A stretch of DNA of 64,000 nt from Pseudomonas sp. MWU16-30317 (GTDB lineage Bacteria; Pseudomonadota; Gammaproteobacteria; Pseudomonadales; Pseudomonadaceae). The stretch spans positions 744,001 through 808,000 of the forward strand of contig NZ_JAIWJA010000002.1 of the NCBI RefSeq assembly GCF_020515695.1, read 5' to 3'. Within the stretch, counting starts at the first letter, position 1, and each line of letters begins with the position of its first letter. Below are positions 1-6,909 of this stretch, in pieces. Position numbers and translations under genes: made by a program. The notes beneath the pieces were generated by a model, which worked only from the letters and a program-made list of their open reading frames with translations, was not told where the DNA came from and did not search any database.

Positions 1-1413
1 CAGCTCAAACTCAATTTGCTGCAGTCGCGTCATGCTATAGGCGGAATATTCGGGGGAACAGGTCTGCACACAAAGCGAATAAAGATCAGCAAAGTCTTTG
101 GCCCACGCTTTGTTTGGATTAGCTCCGACGACATCGTTAATTCTCGTAGTTGCTTGTTTTGCCGACGCAATCCTAGCTGGATCGTTTGTTGAGTTTTGAG
201 CCCCCCCAATTACGGGGGGCTCTCCCCCAGGCATTGGGATGGTGACGCCGACAGCCATATTTACGCTGCAGTTCTTCCCAGGCTTTTTGCCACCCAGACC
301 GCACATGAACTCTTCAAACTCCCCCCAGAATTCATCAGTGTTGTGCCAGACTATTTTTCCCAGATTTTTTGGCGTTCGCTCGACTTCCCGCCAAACCTTG
401 TCGAAGATGTTGTTGCTCTTCTTCACGACTACAGTTTGCACCGTGCATTGCAAGTTGCTCTCGTTAATCACTGTGAGTGATCCCGTAGCACCTTGAGCGT
501 TCGCGCAAGCTATAGGGAACACCGACCTCTTCGCATAGTCAACTTTGTATTTATATCGGTAGCCATCGGAGCCTAATTGTTCACAGACGGCAGAGCTGGG
601 CATTGTTCTTGGGTCAAGCGCCCAAAAAATGTCATTCATGTTGCCAGTGAGGCCACTAATTAGCCCAGACGTCGAAGATGCGAAGCTGTCTCCAACACAA
701 GTTATTTTAGTTCCGTCCGGGGTGACAATTTGTGTAGTGTCTTGGTATCCAAACTGTTCGGCTAATGAATTCTTAATTTTCCAAGGTAGCGCCGTCCATG
801 TCCCCGTTTGCTGGCCATCACTCATGGAGCCTAGAAAAACCGCAGAGGGAAACTCTCCTCCGTTGGGATATAAGAAAATCTTCAATGGGCCATCCGAGAA
901 ATCGCCACCCTTAGATGTTCCATATATGACAGGCTTACCGAAAATGCTGATAATGACAGGACCCGACACCGCGAGGAGGTCTGAAAATTCGCCCTTTATC
1001 GACATTTGGCTTTGCCGATTGAGGAGTGAGCCTTGTCCTTTGGGACGGCCGTTTTCAAAAGCGCCTGTATAGATGAACCCTGGCCACGTGTCGGAGTAAC
1101 CCATGATTGCGCCCGGCATAGGCGGTATCCAAGGGCCGCCAAATACCAAACGGCCTTGCCCGTGAGCTTTCCCGTTAAGAACCTCACCTTGGTAGTTCTG
1201 GATGGAAATATATTGATCACCTTCGACCTTTATTCGCGCTTCCTTTTCCTTCCATTCCTTAACTGCTATACCGGCTGTATTGGGTGACAAGCCATTCACG
1301 AACTCGAGAAAATCAATGTTTGCGGCAGGCTCGGTGCCGCCTGATGCAAGTGGAATTTGGGAAAACATCGAGAAACTCATCGCACATAACAGTGTTCCAA
1401 AAAGGTTCTTCAT
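1..1413 (-). CDS. secreted MORN-repeat protein, partial (3' end off the window)
   Basis: At least 471 codons are open to the left edge, so the C-terminus is missing. The ATG follows a good ribosome site (AGGAG, about 7 bases upstream). Residues 1 to about 24 look like a Sec signal peptide (basic start, hydrophobic LFGTLLCAMSFSMF). Residues 74-91 (YQGEVLNGKAHGQGRLVF) and 115-130 (YTGAFENGRPKGQGSL) fit the MORN pattern Y.G....G...G.G. The rest has scattered Cys (CVGD, VCEQ, ACAN, LQCT, MCGL, CVQTC), as in an exported disulfide-bonded protein. MORN motifs are known in lipid- or protein-binding surface and effector proteins; the function here is unknown. Base composition is clearly more AT-rich than the core genes, suggesting transfer. 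Confidence 0.8.
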   Translation of the reverse strand, partial: MKNLFGTLLCAMSFSMFSQIPLASGGTEPAANIDFLEFVNGLSPNTAGIAVKEWKEKEARIKVEGDQYISIQNYQGEVLNGKAHGQGRLVFGGPWIPPMPGAIMGYSDTWPGFIYTGAFENGRPKGQGSLLNRQSQMSIKGEFSDLLAVSGPVIISIFGKPVIYGTSKGGDFSDGPLKIFLYPNGGEFPSAVFLGSMSDGQQTGTWTALPWKIKNSLAEQFGYQDTTQIVTPDGTKITCVGDSFASSTSGLISGLTGNMNDIFWALDPRTMPSSAVCEQLGSDGYRYKYKVDYAKRSVFPIACANAQGATGSLTVINESNLQCTVQTVVVKKSNNIFDKVWREVERTPKNLGKIVWHNTDEFWGEFEEFMCGLGGKKPGKNCSVNMAVGVTIPMPGGEPPVIGGAQNSTNDPARIASAKQATTRINDVVGANPNKAWAKDFADLYSLCVQTCSPEYSAYSMTRLQQIEFEL

Positions 1414-2011
1414 ATCGCTCTCCTCGACACAAAATCCAATCATAGGGCGAAATACCTAGCAACGTGGCGGCTACCGTTGTCTGCTCTTTCGCAAGTGCGG
1501 CGTACGCTGCTTCGCTTGGAGCATTCGCTGTCTTCTCTTGTGTCGCACGCAACTTGAGCTCGTTTTAGGCGTCGGCCAATCCTTCTAAGATAGCCAACCC
1601 TTATGGTGCGTAAGCGAAGTCACCATGGTTATCGATGTAAGCACGGGCACAATGGGTATCGAAGGTTGAGATGTCCGAAAGCGGCTCAGGTGACCCTTTA
1701 GACCATGCGTGAATTTCCTGAATAATCGCCATTCAGCGTCTTCCTTGACGTTGCGTCACACATATCTAACAACGTTCCACAGAGTGGCAATTTGTTACCT
1801 ATATGTCTAGTGAGAATCAGAAAAATGGGCAACCTTGTCCTGCATCTGGCCGGTAGGGCGCTCCATAAGAGGCAGCTATTGGCCGATTTCTGCCTGTCGC
1901 CATGGGCTGAAACCAACCCGTAGCGGACATTCATAACGTTTGACAAAACAGGCGTCCATCATGCCTAGCGCATTGGGCACCTTTTGGATAAAAAGGTTAG
2001 GCATCAGCATG
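1414..2011. other. 600-bp intergenic stretch without a convincing gene
   Basis: No supported reading frame. The part around 1850-1940, read on the minus strand, has a run of CGGCC / GGTTTCAGCCC / GCGACAGGC type words that resemble dispersed spacer sequences seen between Pseudomonas genes. It probably holds the promoter of the MORN gene and the downstream end of the DUF4238 gene, but no clear -10/-35 or terminator could be picked out. Confidence 0.4.
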
Positions 2012-2983
2012 TTAAGCCACTGTTGAACGTGGGCCTTGTCTAAGATTCGGATATTCCGCGAGCATTGTTTGCGCTAGGTTGAAGTCGTTGGACGTGGAAA
2101 AGATATAGCGCTCGCTCCATGCAATCTGCAGGGAGTTGAAATTCTCAACATTAGCAACTGAGTACTGCACTGGCTTGCCACTCAAAAGGGAATCGCTCAT
2201 GGCAACGATTCCTTCGGGATCAGCTCCATCTTCCGCTCTTCGCGTGGCAACCAATGACCGTGCGCCACGGTGAACAAGATCGGTCAGAGTAGGGCACCAC
2301 ATTGCCAGAGCTCGAGTAGGCGAAAGTGGAAGGTAGATTTCAATACCAGGAGTCGTCAGTCCAAGGTTCCCTCGAAGAGCCCGATCAATCATGTTCTGAC
2401 GCGTTAACGGATTGTCGCTTAGAAGGAATGGACGTTGTCTTGATGTCGCAGCGAGAACCCAGTCCTTGCCTAGAAAGTGATCTGCGTAAATTGAGGGGGC
2501 GCTGAAGACAATCCTTGCGGTCTGTTCCTTCGAATCGCTCTCCGGAATATCGCGAAGAAGCTCTTCGGCCTGTGACCCAGGCGCAATTTGATCGCCATTC
2601 TGCTCGAAGTGTTCCCTCACCATTCTGGGGAACGCGTTCCACTCCTCGCGAAAGGTCTTGGTTCTGGTGAGTTGTACCGCAAGGAACGAGGCCAAGATGT
2701 GCTTTTGCTCATCCGCAAGGCTCGAGAGCGAGTCAGCATCGAGGATCGTGCTGATCACTAATTTGGCATGCCCTTCTAATTCAGAGAGCCACGGCTCGAT
2801 AGATAGCGGCTGGCCTTGATACTCAAAGTCGTAGAACCGATTTTCACTGGCAAGATTCTTTGTGTTTGAAGGAAAGCTTCGATTCGAGGACTTGTCATAG
2901 ACCCAGACCTGATCTTTCTTTCCGTTACCGAAGTTCCGCATGAGGAATTGCGGCACGTAGTGCTGAACTTTTGCGATCGTCAT
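2012..2983 (-). CDS. DUF4238 domain-containing protein
   Basis: 323 residues. The N-terminus VQHYVPQFLMRNFG followed by a VWVYDK motif is the signature of DUF4238, a family of soluble proteins of unknown function that is common in accessory regions. No signal peptide or membrane segment. The mid-protein stretch LLSDNPLTR, followed by a YLPLSPTRALA motif, is also typical of the family. Nearest neighbours are the MORN gene and the IS1182 element, whose left end lies about 130 bp upstream of this start, so the native promoter may be separated from whatever once preceded it. The ribosome site is weak (GCTGAG next to the ATG). A biological role cannot be assigned from sequence. Confidence 0.8.
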   Translation of the reverse strand: MTIAKVQHYVPQFLMRNFGNGKKDQVWVYDKSSNRSFPSNTKNLASENRFYDFEYQGQPLSIEPWLSELEGHAKLVISTILDADSLSSLADEQKHILASFLAVQLTRTKTFREEWNAFPRMVREHFEQNGDQIAPGSQAEELLRDIPESDSKEQTARIVFSAPSIYADHFLGKDWVLAATSRQRPFLLSDNPLTRQNMIDRALRGNLGLTTPGIEIYLPLSPTRALAMWCPTLTDLVHRGARSLVATRRAEDGADPEGIVAMSDSLLSGKPVQYSVANVENFNSLQIAWSERYIFSTSNDFNLAQTMLAEYPNLRQGPRSTVA

Positions 2984-3194
2984 CTCAGCTGTGCTCTCGT
3001 GGTGTGCTTAGAGGTGGCGCAGAGAATGAGACGTGGCCCAGACGCCCTGTGGCCTTCTAGATTCGAAAGCTGTATCGATGACGCTACCCATTTGCCGTCA
3101 CTGTGTCCACCGTCTGCTTCTGGCCCAGAGTGTGTAAAAACGCCCGGACAAACCCTTGCTATGATTTCTGAGATATTCATCGCGAGGGGAACCC

Positions 3195-4625
3195 ATGAAA
3201 CGGTTTATCCAAGGTGAACACCGAGGCCAAAGCACCTTGCTTCCCGAAAGCCTAGACGACTACGTCGGCGATACTAATCCGGTGCGCGTAGTCGATGTCT
3301 TCATCGATGAACTCGACCTTGCTACGTTGGGTTTTGATGGCGTCATTCCAGCCGAAACCGGCAGACCTGCATACCACCCAGGGATCCTGCTGAAGATCTA
3401 TATTTACGGCTATCTGAACCGCATCCAATCGAGCCGACGCCTTGAGCGAGAAGCCCAACGCAACGTCGAACTGATGTTGCTAACCGGGCGGCTCATGCCC
3501 GATTTCAAAACCATCGCGAACTTCCGAAAAGACAACAGCAAGGCCATTCGCGGCGTCTGCCGCCAGTTCGTTTTGCTCTGTCAGCGGTTGGGCCTTTTCG
3601 GAGAAACCCTGGTCGCCGTCGACGGCAGTAAATTCAGGGCGGTTAACAACCGTGACCGCAACTTCACCAGCGCCAAACTTAAACGGCGGATGGAAGAAAT
3701 TGAGTCGAGCATCAGCCATTACCTGGCTGCACTTGATGCAGCTGATCGGCAACTGCCAACTGCCTCCGAACCAGACGCTACGCGCCTCGCAGAGAAAATC
3801 GCGAAGCTTGAAACTCAAATGAAAGAGCTTCGACTGATCGAATCTCAGCTCAACAGTTCGCCTGACAAGCAGGTCTCGCTGACCGATCCAGATGCCCGTT
3901 CGATGATGACGCGTGGCAACGGAATCGTCGGCTACAACGTGCAAACAGCGGTCGACACCCAGCACCATTTGATCGTCGCTCACGAGGTCACAAACGTCGG
4001 TTCTGACCGCGACCAACTCAGCTCCATGGCGAAGCTCGCGCAGGAAGCCACCGGCTCAGGAGCATTATCGGTCGTGGCTGATCGGGGCTACTTCAAAGGT
4101 GAAGAAATCCTGGCCTGTCACAACGCCAATATCAGTGCCTACGTGCCAAAGCCGATGACCTCAAACGCCAAGGCAGATGGGCGACTCAACAAAGATGCCT
4201 TCGTTTATGACGCAACGAAAAACGAATACACGTGCCCGGCTGGTGAGGCACTGATTTGGCGATTCTCCAGCGTTGAGAAAGGCATGAATATGCACTGCTA
4301 CTGGAGTTCGAAGTGCCAGAGTTGCACGCTGAAAACTCAGTGCACGCCAAGCACAAATAGTCGAGTAAGGCGCGGGGAGCATGAAGCTGTGCTGGAGGAA
4401 ATGCAACGTCGGTTGAACCAGGAGCCGGAGATGATGCGGGTTCGAAAACGGACGGTTGAGCATCCCTTCGGGACGCTCAAACAATGGATGGGGGCAACGC
4501 ACTTCCTTACTCGAAAACTTAATGGAGTGAGTGCGGAGATGAGCTTGAATGTGATCGCCTACAACTTAAAACGGGTGATGAAAATCATCGGCACCGAAGG
4601 CTTGTTGAGGGCGATGACGGCGTAA
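3195..4625 (+). CDS. IS1182 family transposase
   Basis: 476 residues. The N-terminal part (FIQGEHRGQSTLLPESLDDY, then HPGILLKIYIYGYLNRIQSS) is the DUF772-type N-terminal domain of IS1182 transposases. The DDE core follows: VAVDGSKFRAVNN with the first Asp near residue 143, SVVADRGYFKGEEI with the second Asp near 295, and RTVEHPFGTLKQWMG carrying the final Glu. A central charged coiled region (about 160-220) and a C-rich insert (CYWSSKCQSCTLKTQC) are family-typical. Full length, no frameshift; ribosome site GAGGGG. It should catalyse transposition of its own element. Confidence 0.93.
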   Translation: MKRFIQGEHRGQSTLLPESLDDYVGDTNPVRVVDVFIDELDLATLGFDGVIPAETGRPAYHPGILLKIYIYGYLNRIQSSRRLEREAQRNVELMLLTGRLMPDFKTIANFRKDNSKAIRGVCRQFVLLCQRLGLFGETLVAVDGSKFRAVNNRDRNFTSAKLKRRMEEIESSISHYLAALDAADRQLPTASEPDATRLAEKIAKLETQMKELRLIESQLNSSPDKQVSLTDPDARSMMTRGNGIVGYNVQTAVDTQHHLIVAHEVTNVGSDRDQLSSMAKLAQEATGSGALSVVADRGYFKGEEILACHNANISAYVPKPMTSNAKADGRLNKDAFVYDATKNEYTCPAGEALIWRFSSVEKGMNMHCYWSSKCQSCTLKTQCTPSTNSRVRRGEHEAVLEEMQRRLNQEPEMMRVRKRTVEHPFGTLKQWMGATHFLTRKLNGVSAEMSLNVIAYNLKRVMKIIGTEGLLRAMTA

Positions 4626-4639
4626 AAGCCTCGGCTTTT
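4624..4639 (+). terminator. short hairpin at the transposase stop codon
   Basis: AAAAGCC-TC-GGCTTTT forms a 7-bp stem with a two-base loop and starts inside the TAA stop of the transposase. It has the A-tract and T-tract of a compact bidirectional intrinsic terminator, though the stem is short. Confidence 0.45.
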
Positions 4640-4805
4640 GCTTCTGCAAGAGGTGCCCAAGCGCTTCATAAACGCTTTGACACGTCACCAGCGCGGATCA
4701 TGGTAAATGCTCGGGAAATCGCCACGCCCAAGAGCGCTGAGCTTAGGCATCCAAAGTACGAAAGTGTTTTTACACACTCTGGACCCGAAGCTGCTATTGC
4801 GTCTG

Positions 4806-5252
4806 TTACACGCCGAGACCAGAACGGCTTGGGCTAGGATTCGTTCGAACCTTTCGTGGATGGTTCAGTGGCAGGATTTGCGCGATGGCAAATCCCACTT
4901 CGAAACAGGTGAAGCCAAGGATCAGAAAACTGGCTCCGTGGGCTACCGCGAATAGTTGCCAGACAGCGAACAGCATCCTCGCCACAGCGTCATATAATCC
5001 AACGCTACGGCTCGGCTGTAGTAACCGCCAGAGCGACCATACCACCACCACGCTGCCCAGCAGGTTGGCGAAAAGCATGGCGGTAATGTCCAGTGTCGGT
5101 ATTGGTCGGTCCAATGCAAGCATGCTGGATAGCGTGGCGAAGCTTTTAAAAACCAATCCCGCGGTCAAAGGTGTCATAAAGCCCGCAGTAACGACCAGGT
5201 CGTAGAAAGCGCTTACCCGGACAATTTGTAGATTTCTGTTTGCGCTGATCAT
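4806..5252 (-). CDS. small integral membrane protein, unknown function
   Basis: 148 residues with four hydrophobic segments (about 18-36, 55-75, 88-110, 112-128), an SAFYDLVVTAGFMTPLTAG opening and LLGSVVVVWSLWRLLQP in the middle. This layout recurs in a family of uncharacterised four-helix inner-membrane proteins. It is transcribed away from a MerR-family gene 75 bp off, and the gap carries a MerR-type promoter pointing at it, so it is the likely target of that regulator. The polar tail (NHPRKVRTNPSPSRSGLGV) ends 15 bp from the right end of the IS1182 element; whether the tail is native or altered by the insertion cannot be told. A transport or stress role would be guesswork. Confidence 0.72.
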   Translation of the reverse strand: MISANRNLQIVRVSAFYDLVVTAGFMTPLTAGLVFKSFATLSSMLALDRPIPTLDITAMLFANLLGSVVVVWSLWRLLQPSRSVGLYDAVARMLFAVWQLFAVAHGASFLILGFTCFEVGFAIAQILPLNHPRKVRTNPSPSRSGLGV

Positions 5253-5279
5253 AATGGGCTCTCACAGTTCGAACCCGCA

Positions 5280-5310
5280 GGCTAAAGCCTGGTGTTAGGT
5301 CCAGAGTCAA
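5280..5310 (-). promoter_or_regulatory. MerR-type promoter driving the membrane-protein gene
   Basis: On the minus strand TTGACT (5305-5310) is followed after 19 bp by TTAGCC (5280-5285). The long 19-bp spacer with internal symmetry (CTGG near one end, CCAG near the other) is the hallmark of promoters remodelled by MerR-family activators. A second perfect inverted repeat, CAGGCT-AA-AGCCTG, overlaps the proposed -10 at 5279-5292. The -10 match is poor, as is usual for activated promoters. Confidence 0.5.
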
Positions 5311-5326
5311 CGCGAGATTGAAATTT

Positions 5327-5719
5327 ATGAAGATCGGAGAAGTGGCAGCATATACGGGGGTCTCAGTCGACGCCCTAAGATTTTATGAAGAGAAAGGCTT
5401 GATCAAGCCGCTTCGTGCTGCCAACGGCTATCGGTTTTATCCTGAGCAGATGCTGCAACTGGTCGGGTATATCAAGTTGGCGCAGCAGCTTGGATTTTCG
5501 CTAAGAGAGATCGGCGAGAATCTGCCTTTATTGTGGAACAGTGAAGGCGCCTCCAGCGGCCTGCTGGCACAGTTATTCGAAGAGAAAATCGCTTTACTTG
5601 ATGAGCGCATCGGACAAATGCGCACGCTGCGCAATCTCTTGGCCGAGCGAGCGGCGCAGGTATGCCCTTTAGTGGGCACCGGTCACGTCCCGGCGATCAA
5701 CGGCAGCAACATCTTGTGA
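5327..5719 (+). CDS. MerR family transcriptional regulator
   Basis: 130 residues from this ATG (an in-frame TTG lies three codons earlier). The start MKIGEVAAYTGVSVDALRFY followed by EEKGLI is the winged helix-turn-helix of MerR proteins. A dimerisation coiled coil follows (about 75-110, SGLLAQLFEEKIALLDERIG). The C-terminus has only one Cys (AQVCPLVG), so a metal-thiolate site like MerR or CueR is unlikely; it looks closer to the small effector-poor MerR group. It is divergent from the four-helix membrane protein and probably regulates both genes from the shared 75-bp gap. Confidence 0.88.
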   Translation: MKIGEVAAYTGVSVDALRFYEEKGLIKPLRAANGYRFYPEQMLQLVGYIKLAQQLGFSLREIGENLPLLWNSEGASSGLLAQLFEEKIALLDERIGQMRTLRNLLAERAAQVCPLVGTGHVPAINGSNIL

Positions 5720-5754
5720 TCGAGAGGGCGGTGCTAGCGCGCGCCAGGGCGGCC

Positions 5755-5981
5755 TTAGATATCCGCGTCGAACCCTTTTGCCGCCATCGCGTCGGTGGCA
5801 GCGGCATGAGCCAGTCCGAAGCCTATGCGAGGTAGGCTGGGAACGGAGTCTTCAAAGGCGACCAGCTTTGCTATTGGATGTCCTTTTTGGTGATGATGAT
5901 TCCGCTTCCTCGGGCTGCTTCTTGCACCAAACGCGATAAATGAGTCTTTGCCGTGCTGATGTTTACGGTGGTCACATTCAT
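5755..5981 (-). pseudogene. frameshifted Phd/YefM-type antitoxin remnant
   Basis: Reading from the ATG at 5981 gives MNVTTVNISTAKTHLSRLVQ, then EAARGSGIIITK, the classical N-terminus of prevent-host-death antitoxins, but the frame then hits TAG. Shifting frame by one base just before that stop restores IAKLVAFEDSVPSLP and an AAATDAMAAKGFDADI tail ending in TAA at 5757. The total span of 227 bp is not a multiple of three, which fits a single-base deletion near 5883-5895, where family members carry KAGKPIAKL. Phd antitoxins normally neutralise a VapC/Doc-like toxin encoded immediately downstream; no PIN or Doc frame follows here, where the MerR gene ends instead. It appears to be a decayed, toxin-less antitoxin. 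Confidence 0.75.
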
Positions 5982-6142
5982 CCTATCGAGCGTTCTCTAT
6001 CTTCTGACAAGTCGATTGCCCCAGGAGGGATATAAGAGCCTGCCCCGGTTTGGTGTATCAGCGCCATTCGTGGCGGCTGATATGCCCTGTCGGGGGCAAG
6101 CCCTCGCGCTACAGGTGGGTGTTGGCTATCGAATGCAGGGCC

Positions 6143-6418
6143 TCAAGCGTCCATCCCGCCAATCAACGAATCGACCACCGCTTTGGCGGACTTGAGCGTG
6201 TGGGCCATGGCGAAGGCGTCTTCACTGGAAATCACTCGTGCGCCCATTGCGGTGTCGTGTAGCGACGCATGCAGGGAGTTGAGCAGGGCGGAGACGGTTT
6301 CCATCGCGTCGGCGATCGGGATGTCGGGGGTTACGGCGAACAGGGAGCGGTCGAGGTGGGCGTCGCCGGTGGGGCAGAAGGCGTGGCCGGGGGCTGTTGT
6401 AATCTTCGATTCAGTCAT
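6143..6418 (-). CDS. DUF3077 domain-containing small protein
   Basis: 91 residues starting MTESKITTAPGHAFCPTGDA. The central region (VTPDIPIADAMETVSALLNS, then the helix carrying EDAFAMAHTLKSAKAVVDSL) matches DUF3077, a short helical domain found in many paralogous Pseudomonas genes. The biochemical role is unknown. The chosen ATG gives the usual family length; a longer in-frame extension upstream is rejected because it would run through the structured leader at 6475-6545. Predicted soluble and cytoplasmic. It diverges from the Fic gene. Confidence 0.78.
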   Translation of the reverse strand: MTESKITTAPGHAFCPTGDAHLDRSLFAVTPDIPIADAMETVSALLNSLHASLHDTAMGARVISSEDAFAMAHTLKSAKAVVDSLIGGMDA

Positions 6419-6474
6419 AAATGCAGTTCCAATTGTTTTTAGGAGCTGCAACCGTCCGTTACCAAGCGAAAGGT

Positions 6475-6545
6475 GGCAGCTGTACGCAGGTTGGTAAACC
6501 GGTCGGAACCACCCGGCAGGCCAAAGCCTCCCGCGTACAGCCGCC
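6475..6545 (-). ncRNA. candidate structured leader RNA with cloverleaf-like fold
   Basis: About 57 nt upstream of the DUF3077 start, a 13-base arm (6475-6487, ending GCTGTACGC) pairs at 12 of 13 positions with 6533-6545 (starting GCGTACAGC). The 45 nt between hold three more short hairpins: GGTT-GGTA-AACC, CCGG-10nt-CCGG and AGGC-CAAA-GCCT. A direct repeat, GTTACCAAGC, occurs on both sides (about 6469 and 6614). Together they form a closed four-way junction, too elaborate for a terminator and lacking a T-tract. This suggests a cis-acting RNA or a dispersed structured repeat. No Rfam family is recognised. Confidence 0.45.
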
Positions 6546-6785
6546 ATAATGCAATTTGCAGACACGACAGAGCGGTCAGCAGATTGATCAAGCGCTGAAG
6601 AATTCCGAATCGGGTTACCAAGCCCGGTCGCTGATGAGCAGCGACGTCGGCACCATACCGATGACGGGGAGGGCTGGCAAGGCTGGCTATATCACAGCAG
6701 CCAGGTAGATATGAGCTGTGGCATGTACGCGCAAGGCCCGCTTGCCGAAATCCGCTTCCGAATTCCATTACGGCAACCTCGAACC

Positions 6786-6855
6786 TGCCGAATTACCTGA
6801 TTCGGCAATATTGTGCCGAATTATTGCCGCAATATTGCCGTATTATCGCCGTATC
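6786..6855. promoter_or_regulatory. operator-like array of TGCCG motifs upstream of fic
   Basis: TGCCGAAT (6786-6793) and its reverse complement ATTCGGCA (6800-6807) form a perfect 8-bp inverted repeat; TGCCGAAT recurs at 6814-6821. It continues as ATTGCCGCAAT, ATTGCCGTATT and ATCGCCGTATC with the CCG core every 11 bp. The last copy ends about 55 bp before the Fic start. Spacing near one helical turn suggests cooperative binding on one face of the DNA, possibly by the HTH domain of the Fic protein itself. Confidence 0.55.
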
Positions 6856-6909
6856 ACTATTATCGGCCCATTGCCCAACACCACCCCAGGGCGCCGAGCC
6901 GAAGCGACA

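Larger units (their letters stand above)
3116..4791 (+). mobile_element. IS1182-family insertion sequence, apparently complete
   Basis: A single transposase gene is flanked by terminal inverted repeats. Left repeat 3116-3141 and right repeat 4766-4791 match at 24 of 26 positions, sharing the perfect 16-base core CAGAGTGTGTAAAAAC that points inward. Length is 1676 bp. No convincing target-site duplication is visible (GTCT on the left, TGCT on the right), and the exact outer ends are therefore uncertain by a few bases. The element sits between the DUF4238 gene and a small membrane-protein gene whose stop codon is only 15 bp from the right repeat. Confidence 0.82.

Noticed and set aside
1698..1946. 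82-codon minus-strand frame starting near 1946
   Set aside because: No ribosome site or recognisable protein character; the sequence resembles dispersed intergenic repeats of Pseudomonas.
5982..6142. Second antitoxin or toxin gene around the Phd remnant
   Set aside because: Only a weak REP-like hairpin is present; no PIN, Doc or RelE-type frame on either strand.
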